Positions 51,406 through 59,456 of a stretch of 64,000 bases of DNA are shown here, in pieces. This stretch comes from Patulibacter sp. SYSU D01012 (GTDB lineage: Bacteria > Actinomycetota > Thermoleophilia > Solirubrobacterales > Solirubrobacteraceae): contig NZ_JAFMTB010000002.1 in the NCBI RefSeq assembly GCF_017916475.1, positions 1,178,001 to 1,242,000 of the forward strand, written 5' to 3'. Below the pieces are notes generated by a model. That model saw nothing but the letters and a program-made list of their open reading frames with translations. It was not told where the DNA came from and ran no database searches. How positions within the stretch are numbered: the stretch's first letter is position 1; the number at the start of each line of letters is the position of its first letter. The position numbers and the translations under genes are program-made.

Positions 51406-53195
51406 GCACGCAGGCCCCCGAGCTGCCCGTCCCGCAGCGTCCCGTCGCGCCGATCCTGGACGCGGCGGCGCCCCGTCCGGTCGGCCAGGGCTCGCGCCGT
51501 CGGCCCGACGACGTGCCGGCGCCCGTCCACGTGGGCGGCGTGGAGACGGCGCTCGTCTTCCTGCTGTCGTGGCTCGTCTTCGCCGCGATCGGCTACCGCG
51601 TGGTGATCACGCAGCACGTGGTGCCCGGCGACGCGCTGGACCTGATGAGCCGCGCGTTCTACGTGTGGCACAACGACCCCGCCAAGCTCGCCGCGATCGG
51701 CTTCACCGACCCGCCGCTGCAGACCATCGGGCTGCTGCCGTTCGCGATCGTCAAGCCGCTCGCCAGCTCGCTCGTCGCGCTCCCCGTGGCCTCGGGCTTC
51801 TGGGGCGCCGCGGCGCTCACCATGCTCCACCGCACGATGGCGCGCTGCGGCCTGGGGCTGCCCATCCGGGTGGTGGGCGTGCTGCTGATCGGCCTGAACC
51901 CCCTGTGGCTCTTCTACGCCACCACGGGCATGCCGGACATGATCTACGTGTGGGCGCTCGCCGCCACCGCGTACTTCCTGATGACCTGGGCCATCGAGGA
52001 CCAGGCGCGCTTCATCGCCGGCGTCGGCCTGTTCCTGGCGCTCCTGGCGATGTCCCGCTTCGGCTTCCTGGCCATGGCCATCGTCCTGGCGGCCGTGCTC
52101 GCCTGGGTGCTGGCCGCGCGCAACGCCGACGAGGACGAGCAGCGCGGGCTGCTGACGACGCTGCTCTCCCCCGTCGGAGCGATCCTCGTCGTCTGGGTCA
52201 TGGCGTGCTGGATCATCGCGTCGAACCCCTTCGGCTGGCTGCTGGACGCCCGCCCCTTCGGCGGCACGAGCCGCTCGAACGGCGCGCAGCACGTCGAGCT
52301 GGCGCCGTTCCTCGAGCACCTGGGCGTGCTGACCGCCGGCGTGGCGATCACGGCCGCCCTCGGGCTCCTCGGCCTCGTCGCCCGCGCGAAGAACCGCGAC
52401 AACGTCGCCGCCGGCATCCTCGTGCTCGCCCTCACCGGCATCGCGCTCGTCGCCGGCAACGCGCTGGTCCACGACGACATGTCGCTGCTGACGCTGCGCG
52501 CCATGCTGCCGGTCGGCGTGATCGGCACCGTCGCCGTGATCTGGCTGGCCCGGGTCGACGGCGCGACCGGCCGCATCATGGGGCTGATCGCGCTCGCCAT
52601 CGCGTTCCCGGCCGCCGCGCTCGCGATGGATCGCTACCCGTACCAGAACCTGGAGCAGGCGTTCCTCCGCGCGCTCGTGCAGCAGACAGACCAGGAGGGC
52701 ACCAGCTCGCGGGGCGGCTACCCCGTCGGCATCCGCGCCGAGCAGCGCATGGCCGCGTTCGTGAAGGTCATGGCCGGGCGCCGCCCGGACGCCGTGCTGG
52801 CCGACAACTCCACGACCGGCGGCGTGATCCTGCTGACCGGTCGGCCCGAGGTGTTCCTGGACCGCGTCGACCACGGCGACGCCGCCTTCCTGCGCACCCT
52901 GCAGAACCCGTGGGGCGCGGTCCAGTACCTGCTCGTGACGCGGCGCCAGGAGGACAGCGTCGCGACGACCTACCCCGGCGTGGCCCAGGGGCGGCGCCCC
53001 GGCCTGCGGCCCGTCTTCTCGTACGGCGGCTACACGCTCGTGTCCGTCGCGCGCACCGACCCGACGAAGACCCGGCGCACGCCCGCCGCGCCCGGCGGCG
53101 CGGCCGCCGGCCCCGGCACCACCGGCGGCGCCGCCGCCGCGGGCTCGACCGGCGGCACGACCACCAGCACGACCGCGCCCGGGGGCAGCCGATGA
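51402..53195 (+). CDS. Polytopic membrane protein, GT-C glycosyltransferase-like
   Basis: This 597-residue protein has a proline-rich cytosolic start of about 45 residues, about 10-11 membrane helices to residue 415, and an extracellular C-terminal domain of about 130 residues. A Thr/Gly-rich tail ends it. An acidic motif after helix 1 (HVVPGDALDLMSRAFY) and the overall layout resemble lipid-linked-sugar mannosyltransferases of the GT-C group; the later PVASGFWGAAALTMLHRTMA and MPDMIYVWALAATAYF fit such proteins. It may modify the polymer made by the synthase. GTG 51402 overlaps the previous stop. Confidence 0.78.
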   Translation: MSTQAPELPVPQRPVAPILDAAAPRPVGQGSRRRPDDVPAPVHVGGVETALVFLLSWLVFAAIGYRVVITQHVVPGDALDLMSRAFYVWHNDPAKLAAIGFTDPPLQTIGLLPFAIVKPLASSLVALPVASGFWGAAALTMLHRTMARCGLGLPIRVVGVLLIGLNPLWLFYATTGMPDMIYVWALAATAYFLMTWAIEDQARFIAGVGLFLALLAMSRFGFLAMAIVLAAVLAWVLAARNADEDEQRGLLTTLLSPVGAILVVWVMACWIIASNPFGWLLDARPFGGTSRSNGAQHVELAPFLEHLGVLTAGVAITAALGLLGLVARAKNRDNVAAGILVLALTGIALVAGNALVHDDMSLLTLRAMLPVGVIGTVAVIWLARVDGATGRIMGLIALAIAFPAAALAMDRYPYQNLEQAFLRALVQQTDQEGTSSRGGYPVGIRAEQRMAAFVKVMAGRRPDAVLADNSTTGGVILLTGRPEVFLDRVDHGDAAFLRTLQNPWGAVQYLLVTRRQEDSVATTYPGVAQGRRPGLRPVFSYGGYTLVSVARTDPTKTRRTPAAPGGAAAGPGTTGGAAAAGSTGGTTTSTTAPGGSR

Positions 53196-54274
53196 GCCGT
53201 CCGTCCGCGCGCGCCCTGACCGCGCTGCTGACCGTCGCCGCGCTCGCCGCCGTCGGCTGCGGCTCGGACGACGACGGTGCCGCCGCCCGGCCCGCCACGA
53301 CGGTCCGGGCCGGCGCGGCCGCCCCGACGACCGTCGACATCGGCGGCCGCCAGCCGTTCGCCACGACCAGCGCCTGGAACCGCACGATCGGCTCGCTGCC
53401 GCCCGCGCCGCACTCCGCGCGCATGATCAAGATCGCGTCGGAGTCCCCGCTCGCCACCCGCGACCGCACCAGCCACGACCGCGAGCGCAACAACCGCAAC
53501 CTGTACGTGAACACCACGGGCTGGGCGCCCGGGGTGTACCGGGTCGGCACCGGCTCGACCGTCAAGATGGTCTGCCGCCAGGGGGCGTGCGGCCGCAAGG
53601 GCGATCCGCCGCCCGCGACGCTGACGCTGCCCGCCGACGCGGTCCCCGACCCGGGACACGACGGCTGGCTCGTCCTCGTCGACGAGCAGGCCGGGATCGT
53701 CTGGGACCTGTGGCGCGCCCGCCGCGGCGGCGACACGATCGCCTACGCGTTCGCCCGCAAGTGGCGCCTGACCGGCGACGGCGCCGGCCCGCTCGCCCAG
53801 AACGGCACGCCCCGCGCGCCCAGCCTGCGCGGCTCCGGCCTGCCGATGCTGGGCGGCCTGATCCGGCCGGTCGAGCTGCGCTCGGGCACCATCCCGCACG
53901 CCCTCGCGATCGCGATCCCCAACCCGCGGGCCGGCCGCTTCGTGCGGCCCGCGTCCACGACGAACGGCCTGGGCTCCAACCGCTCGGTGCCGGAGGGGGC
54001 GCGCCTGCGCCTGCGCGCGTCGGCGGTCGCCCGCCTGCAGCGGCGCGACGAGCTCAGCCCCGGCGCCACGGCGATCGTCCAGGCGCTCATGACCTACGGG
54101 GCCATCGTCGTCGACCGCGCCGACTCCCCCACCCTGTACGCCCAGCGCAACGGCGACTACCGCACCGTGCTCCGCGGCAACGACCTGGCCGCGATCAAGC
54201 TCTCCGACTTCGACGTGCTCTCCACCGGATCCCTGCAGCTCGACCCCGACGCGCCGCCGGAGGCCACGCGATGA
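53192..54274 (+). CDS. Lipoprotein of unknown function 1
   Basis: This 360-residue protein has a lipobox AAVGC with the lipid-modified Cys at 23, then an acidic and Thr-rich linker. The body has a WNRTI motif near 60, paired Cys in MVCRQGACGRKG, and HDGWLVLVDEQAGIVWDLWR, RGSGLPMLGGLIRPVELRSG and IPHALAIAIPNPR. The last pieces remind me of secreted beta-sandwich glycan-binding or lyase-like proteins, but I cannot name a family. ATGA coupled at both ends. Outer face of the membrane, likely part of the export complex. Confidence 0.75.
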   Translation: MSRPSARALTALLTVAALAAVGCGSDDDGAAARPATTVRAGAAAPTTVDIGGRQPFATTSAWNRTIGSLPPAPHSARMIKIASESPLATRDRTSHDRERNNRNLYVNTTGWAPGVYRVGTGSTVKMVCRQGACGRKGDPPPATLTLPADAVPDPGHDGWLVLVDEQAGIVWDLWRARRGGDTIAYAFARKWRLTGDGAGPLAQNGTPRAPSLRGSGLPMLGGLIRPVELRSGTIPHALAIAIPNPRAGRFVRPASTTNGLGSNRSVPEGARLRLRASAVARLQRRDELSPGATAIVQALMTYGAIVVDRADSPTLYAQRNGDYRTVLRGNDLAAIKLSDFDVLSTGSLQLDPDAPPEATR

Positions 54275-55785
54275 GCCGCCGCCACGCCGCGGCCGCGCTG
54301 GCCGCCCTGAGCACCCTGCCGTTCGCCGCCTGCGGCGTGCAGACCAACGCCGAGGTCGTGCAGGGCGACCGCCAGGCCGCCGAGGCGCGCCAGGTGCGCG
54401 AGCAGCAGGACGCCGCGACGGTCCGCAGTCGCCGCGCCGCGCTGCCGACCCGGCCCGACGGCGTGCTGGCCGTCTCCACCCGCACGTCCACGTCGATGAC
54501 CGCCCACGCGGTCGAGCGGATCCACCGCCTCGGCACGCTGACGACCCAGACGTCGGTCGCCCCGACCGACACCGGGTTCGCCGACCTGTGCGCCGGCCGG
54601 GTCGACCTGCTGCAGGCCGGCCGCCGGATCTCGGCGGCCGAGCAGGCGCAGTGCGAGGCCAACGGCCTGGACGTCGGCCGGCCGGTCACCGTCGGCTACG
54701 CCACCGCGGTGCTCGTCACCCGCAACGGCACCGACATCGGCGGCGACTGCCTGACCATGGGCGGCGTCCGCGCCCTGCTCGGCCAGGGCTCGACGGTGCG
54801 CAACTGGCAGCAGATCGGCTTCTTCGACCGCCGCTTCGCGGCCGCGATCAACCGCAACAGCGCCGCGGTGCTGCAGGCGCTGGGCGTGCGGGCGCTGAGC
54901 CGCCAGCTCGGCGGCGTCGCGCTCAACCAGTTCCGCAGCGACCTGCAGGCGCTGGAGTCGAGCTCCGACGTCGGCGCCTTCGTGGCCGGCGAGGACCTGC
55001 TCGAGCGCCTGGACCGCGAGACGGCCGCGTACGTCCGCCGCCAGGCCGACACGCGCCGGGCGGCCCAGTCGCGGGCGATCCGCAACGCCGAGGACGCCGC
55101 CGCCCGCCGGGTCGTCGCGCAGATCCGGCGCGAGAACCGCGCGCGCGAGCGGCGCAAGGAGGCCGTCGGCGACCCCGACGCGCTCGAGCGGCGCAACGCG
55201 CAGCGGGTCAACGCCGCCAAGCGCGAGGCCCGCCGCGAGCAGGACCGGATCAACCGCCGCGAGCTGGCCCGCGCCGGCCGGCAGTACCGGGCCGAGCACC
55301 TCGAGGCGGCCCTGTCCGACGGCCGCCTGGGCCTGGTCAGCTACCCGTACTACGAGGCCCACGCCGACGTGCTGCGCCCGCTCGAGATCGACCCGCGGAT
55401 GCGGGCCTCCGCCGGGTCCAAGCCCGACTGCCGCTTCCCGTCGCAGGACACGATCGCGTCGCTGCAGTACCCGCTCACGATCCCGCTCTACATCTACGGC
55501 GACAAGCGGATCCGGCAGGGCGCGGCGGCGAAGCAGCTGCTGAAGGTGCTGCTGGACCGCAACGCCGAGCTGGCCGCCCAGAGCGACGTCGCGGGCCTGT
55601 CCCTGTCGGCGATCGCCCGCACCCGCCGCGCGCTCGGCCTGGCGTCGACGACCACCGGCACGACCGCCGGCGGCACGAGCGCCCCCACGACGACGTCGAC
55701 GACCCCGGCCCCCGCGACCGGCGGCGTGCCCGGCATCAACTCGCCGTCGGCCACCCCGGGCATCGGCGGGGAGGCGACGCCGTGA
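54271..55785 (+). CDS. PstS-like lipoprotein with coiled-coil insertion
   Basis: This 504-residue lipoprotein (lipobox FAAC, Cys21) has a type 2 periplasmic-binding fold pattern in its first half (DTGFADLCAGRVDLLQAGRR, GYATAVLVTRNGTDI, LTMGGVRALLG). It resumes near residue 350 (DGRLGLVSYPYYEAHADVLR, YPLTIPLYIYG). This resembles PstS-type phosphate-binding proteins. Between them, about residues 255-345 form an Arg/Glu/Ala-rich coiled coil (AEDAAARRVVAQIRRENRAR) not found in PstS. The C-terminus is a Thr/Gly/Pro tail. No phosphate ABC genes are nearby, so a role as a binding or assembly factor for the polysaccharide is more likely than phosphate uptake. Confidence 0.8.
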   Translation: MSRRHAAAALAALSTLPFAACGVQTNAEVVQGDRQAAEARQVREQQDAATVRSRRAALPTRPDGVLAVSTRTSTSMTAHAVERIHRLGTLTTQTSVAPTDTGFADLCAGRVDLLQAGRRISAAEQAQCEANGLDVGRPVTVGYATAVLVTRNGTDIGGDCLTMGGVRALLGQGSTVRNWQQIGFFDRRFAAAINRNSAAVLQALGVRALSRQLGGVALNQFRSDLQALESSSDVGAFVAGEDLLERLDRETAAYVRRQADTRRAAQSRAIRNAEDAAARRVVAQIRRENRARERRKEAVGDPDALERRNAQRVNAAKREARREQDRINRRELARAGRQYRAEHLEAALSDGRLGLVSYPYYEAHADVLRPLEIDPRMRASAGSKPDCRFPSQDTIASLQYPLTIPLYIYGDKRIRQGAAAKQLLKVLLDRNAELAAQSDVAGLSLSAIARTRRALGLASTTTGTTAGGTSAPTTTSTTPAPATGGVPGINSPSATPGIGGEATP

Positions 55786-57158
55786 CCCGCGTCCGCCCCG
55801 CCCGCGCCGGCGCGGCCCTCGCGGCCTCGGCCGCCCTCGCGCTGAGCGCCTGCGGCGGCAGCGCCGGCGACGACGGCCCCGCCCCGCCCGGCGTCGCCGG
55901 CGCCCCGCGCGCCGAGCAGCAGCTGGCCGGCATCGGCGGCGACGCCCGCCCCGCCGACACGACGACGAACACCGCCGCGACGCGGGCGACGTCCCGGACG
56001 GGCTGGCCGCGCTCGCTGTCCATCGGCCTGATCGACCAGGAGGACGGCGCCGCCAAGCTGCGCGGCCGCGCCCCCTTCGGGCTGCGCTGGCACTACCTGT
56101 CCGGCGGGGCCGGCACCGACGGGTCCTGGGACACGTGGCGCACCGGCGGCGGCTCCTACGCGAGCGCCTACGTCGAGGACGCCCGCGCGAACGGGACGAT
56201 CCCGTTCCTGTCGTACTACGTGCTGCAGGAGACGCCGCCCACCGCGTCCGCGCCCGACGAGACGCAGAAGGTGCTGCGGGGCCTCGCCAGCCGCAAGACG
56301 ATGCGCGCGGTGGTCGCCGACCTGCGCCTGGCGCTCACGCGCATGGGCGCCGCGGCCGGGGACGGCCCCGCCGTGCTGCAGGTCGAGCCCGACCTGTGGG
56401 GCTACGTGCAGCAGCACGCGGGCGGCGCGGGCGGCGCGAGCACGCCGGCCCGCATCAAGGGGACGGACCGGCGCGCGAAGGGCCTGCCGAACACCGTCGC
56501 CGGCTTCGCGCGGCTCGTGACGCGGATCCGCGACGAGGTCGCGCCGAACGTCCTGCTCGCCTACCCCGTGTCGATCTGGGGCACGAACAAGGACATCGTC
56601 GGGTCGGACCCCTCCGCCGCCGACGTCGAGCGCATGATCGGCCTGTCCACCGCGTTCTGGCGCTCGCTGGGCCGCCCCTTCGACCTGCTGACCTTCGAGT
56701 TCGCCAACCGGACCGCCGGCTACCAGGAGAAGGTCGACGGCGTGGCCGCCCGGGACGCCCAGTGGACCGCCGAGAACTACGACCGCCACGTCGAGTTCGT
56801 CCGCGGCGTGCTGCGCGGGACCAAGCGCCCCGGCGTGCTCTGGCAGGTCCCGCCGGGCAACACCGTCTCGCCGGTCATGGACGACACGCCGGGCCACTAC
56901 CGCGACGACAAGGTGCAGGCGCTGCTCGGCGCGCCCGGTCGTCCGCTGCTGCGCCGCTACCGCGACGCCGGCGTCGTCGCCGTCCTCTTCGGCTCGGCGT
57001 TCCCGGACGACACCTGCGCGTGCGTGCGCACCGACGACCACGCCACCGCCGGCGGCGGCGAGGACGACGGCGGCTACCTGACCGAGCAGGTGCGCCGCTA
57101 CGGGCGCGGGGCGCTGGGCACCAGCCGCCGCGTGCGGGTCGTCACGCGCGGGAAGTAG
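55782..57158 (+). CDS. Lipoprotein with TIM-barrel glycosidase-like domain
   Basis: This 458-residue lipoprotein has a lipobox LSAC (Cys24), a linker to about residue 70, then a probable (beta/alpha)8 domain. Strand-like segments are WPRSLSIGLIDQEDG, APFGLRWHYLSGG, IPFLSYYVLQE, AVLQVEPDLWGYVQQH, NVLLAYPVSIWG, FDLLTFEFANRTAG and PGVLWQVPPGN. Acidic residues at strand ends (EPDLW, FEFANRT) could be catalytic. A plausible glycan hydrolase that trims or releases the polymer, as in cellulose and alginate systems. It is the last gene of the operon. GTG 55782 overlaps the previous stop. Confidence 0.76.
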   Translation: MTRVRPARAGAALAASAALALSACGGSAGDDGPAPPGVAGAPRAEQQLAGIGGDARPADTTTNTAATRATSRTGWPRSLSIGLIDQEDGAAKLRGRAPFGLRWHYLSGGAGTDGSWDTWRTGGGSYASAYVEDARANGTIPFLSYYVLQETPPTASAPDETQKVLRGLASRKTMRAVVADLRLALTRMGAAAGDGPAVLQVEPDLWGYVQQHAGGAGGASTPARIKGTDRRAKGLPNTVAGFARLVTRIRDEVAPNVLLAYPVSIWGTNKDIVGSDPSAADVERMIGLSTAFWRSLGRPFDLLTFEFANRTAGYQEKVDGVAARDAQWTAENYDRHVEFVRGVLRGTKRPGVLWQVPPGNTVSPVMDDTPGHYRDDKVQALLGAPGRPLLRRYRDAGVVAVLFGSAFPDDTCACVRTDDHATAGGGEDDGGYLTEQVRRYGRGALGTSRRVRVVTRGK

Positions 57159-57177
57159 CCCGCGCGCACCCCGGGCC

Positions 57178-57201
57178 CGGCCGGCCGGCGCCGGCCGGCC
57201 G
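57178..57201. terminator. 24-bp perfect palindrome between convergent units
   Basis: A perfect GC-only palindrome (two 12-base arms, no loop) 20 bases after the operon stop, facing the minus-strand gene ending at 57270. It probably folds as a terminator for the synthase operon. Confidence 0.6.
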
Positions 57202-57269
57202 CGCCACGGGTCGCCGCCGCCCCCGCGCCGGCGCTCGCGGCGGGCCGGTCCGGGCCGCGCGGCCCGCGG

Positions 57270-58841
57270 CTACCCGGCGACGCCGAGGGCCGCGACGGCG
57301 CAGGAGTTCTGCACCGGATCGGGGTCGTTGACCTTCCACCGGGACGAGATCAGGACGCTCGCGCCCGCCGGGGTGCGCAGCTCGAGCTGCCCGTTGTTGG
57401 GCAGCTGGGCCACGAGCGGCCCGGCGCCGTACGGGACGGCGGCGTCGGTCGACGCCTCGCGCGTGACGACCGTGCCGCCCGGGGCCTGGAGCGTGACGGT
57501 GCGCTGCCCCGTCGGGCCGGCCTGGCAGACGAGGTCGAGGCGGCCGACGCCGGGGACGTCGACGGCCGCGGCGTCGTGGCCGGGCGCGGAGGCGTCGCCG
57601 CGCCAGACGACCTGGGCGGCGGCCGGCGGGGGCGCGACGCCGTCGCCGGTGGCGGCCAGCACCGTCGCCTCGACGTGGCAGCGCGAGCCGGTGCCGCCCG
57701 GGAACGCCCACGCCCAGGTCACCCGCACGGCGACCGGCGCCGCCAGGTCGGTCGGCGCGCCCGACCCGATCGGCCCGCGGTCGCTCACGAGCGCGATGAA
57801 CTCGCCGGTGGACGTGCCCTCGGGCGGCGAGAACTTGTTCAGCCCCTCCGTGAAGTCCGGGCCGGTGTTGCCGGCGTGCAGCGCCTCGCGCAGCGCCTTC
57901 TCGCGGCCGCCGCCCCAGTCCTTGTACGTCCAGGTCATCATCGCGACCTCGCGGCGCAGGTCGGTCGGGAAGACGCGCAGGCCCTGCGCGTCCGTGCGGC
58001 AGAGGAGCTCGGCGTGCCCGATGCCGGGCAGGACCGCGCCGACGACGTCGCGTCCCGTCGAGCTGCCGCCGCTCCAGTCCAGGACCGCGCGCTGACGCGA
58101 CGGCGTCGGCGTGGCCGCGTCCGGGCCTGCCGACGACGCGCTCAGGCGAAGCGTCTGGGTGCTCGTCGCGCGGGCCGAGCGGCCGCCGGCCGTCCCGGAG
58201 ACGACCGCGCGGTACGTGCCCGCGGTCAGGCGGCCGCTGGCCCGCAGCGCGACCTCGGTCCGCGTGCGCAGGCTCCCGACGGCCGCCGAGGCGACCGTGC
58301 GGCCGTCGCCGTCGACGAGCTTCACCCGGACGCCGCGCGTCGGGCGGCCCGCCACCGAGCGCAGCAGCACGCGCACGACCGTGGCGGCGCCCTCCGTCGT
58401 CTGGCCGCGCAGCGTCGCGCGGACGGGCAGCGACGGGCGGTCCATCGCCCAGCGGCGGGTGGCCGCGACCCGGCCACAGCCGGCGGCCCGGCCCGTCGCC
58501 CGCACCCGGTAGGTGCCGGCCGTCGGCGCGCGGCGCACGTGCAGCGTCACGGGCGTGCGCGCGCCCGACAGCCGCCGCGCGGTGCCCGTGGCGTACGTCC
58601 GGCCGCCACGCGAGACGGTCACGCGGACCCCGGTGACGGCGCGACCGCCCCGGCGGCGCACGGTCGCGACCGGCGCGTCCAGCAGGGCCGTCGGGTCGCG
58701 GGTGTCGAGGGTCGCCGACAGCACCGCGCCGCAGCCCGCCGCCGCGGCCGGCGTCGGGGCCGCCGCGGCCGGAAGGGTCGCGAGCGCGCCTGCACCGAGC
58801 AGGACGACGCCGCGGGAGAGCCATGAGCGCAACGAGGCCAC
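57270..58841 (-). CDS. Secreted beta-rich protein of unknown function
   Basis: This 523-residue exported protein has a signal peptide (VVLLGAGALATLPAAAAPTP). Residues of about 35-235 look like two repeated beta-sandwich domains with an S/TxGTYR motif (TAGTYRVRATG; TAGTYRAVVSG). A C-terminal domain covers about 255-523, with paired phrases GHAELLCRT and GRLDLVCQAGPTGQ. Start GTG 58841 lacks a ribosome site; GATACT lies 7 bases before it, so a leaderless mRNA is possible. Function unknown. It may bind polysaccharide or wall. Confidence 0.75.
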   Translation of the reverse strand: MASLRSWLSRGVVLLGAGALATLPAAAAPTPAAAAGCGAVLSATLDTRDPTALLDAPVATVRRRGGRAVTGVRVTVSRGGRTYATGTARRLSGARTPVTLHVRRAPTAGTYRVRATGRAAGCGRVAATRRWAMDRPSLPVRATLRGQTTEGAATVVRVLLRSVAGRPTRGVRVKLVDGDGRTVASAAVGSLRTRTEVALRASGRLTAGTYRAVVSGTAGGRSARATSTQTLRLSASSAGPDAATPTPSRQRAVLDWSGGSSTGRDVVGAVLPGIGHAELLCRTDAQGLRVFPTDLRREVAMMTWTYKDWGGGREKALREALHAGNTGPDFTEGLNKFSPPEGTSTGEFIALVSDRGPIGSGAPTDLAAPVAVRVTWAWAFPGGTGSRCHVEATVLAATGDGVAPPPAAAQVVWRGDASAPGHDAAAVDVPGVGRLDLVCQAGPTGQRTVTLQAPGGTVVTREASTDAAVPYGAGPLVAQLPNNGQLELRTPAGASVLISSRWKVNDPDPVQNSCAVAALGVAG

Positions 58842-59081
58842 AGGGAAGTATCGGCAGACGGACCCCGATCTCGCGCCACCGGGCCGTTTCGGGCGTACAG
58901 CTGGCCGAGTGTACGACCCACACGGCGCCGCGATGCGCCGATGTTCGACGCCGGCACACCGATCGCCCGGCCGATCGTCGAGCGGGGTCGGGCCGCGTCA
59001 GGACGGCCCGCGCGGCGGCGTACGACGAGGTGAACGACCTCCCCCTCCGCCCGCCGCCCCGTCCCCGACCGGCCCGCCCAC

Positions 59082-59240
59082 ATGCGCACGACCCCACGCC
59101 CCCGGCACGCCCTGCACCCGCTCCTCCTCGGCGCCCTGCGCCCGCTGCTCCGCTACTCCTACACCCGCGAGGCGTACGTGCTGCGCGTCGTCGGCAACCA
59201 GCGGGGGCCCGTCTTCGTCCGCCGCCGCGGCGCCGAGTGA
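59082..59240 (+). CDS. Small basic protein (52 aa)
   Basis: This 52-residue protein with a conserved-looking core LLRYSYTREAYVLRVVGNQR and GPVFVRRR is strongly basic. Reading frame and codon use look coding. No ribosome site is obvious before ATG 59082. I have the impression that RYSxxRDAYVLR-type small proteins occur in related genomes, but I cannot confirm it here. Function unknown. Confidence 0.5.
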   Translation: MRTTPRPRHALHPLLLGALRPLLRYSYTREAYVLRVVGNQRGPVFVRRRGAE

Positions 59241-59456
59241 CCGCCGGGCGGGCGCCAGGCCGCCCGGCCGCCCGGCGGGCCGCGGGCCTGGCCGAACGTT
59301 CGAACGACGGAGGATCGGGCCTCGCAGACGGGGGATCCACGCCCGGATCGGCGGGCCGCCCGCCCGACGACGTGCACACCGTCCACATCGGCGCTATACA
59401 GCGCTTCACGGCGCCGGGCGTACGGCGCACATCCCCCACCGTTTCCGAAGGACCCC

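Noticed and set aside
54271-55785. Annotation as a phosphate-binding PstS for phosphate uptake
   Set aside because: The long coiled-coil insertion and absence of pstCAB nearby make true phosphate import unlikely; called PstS-like only.
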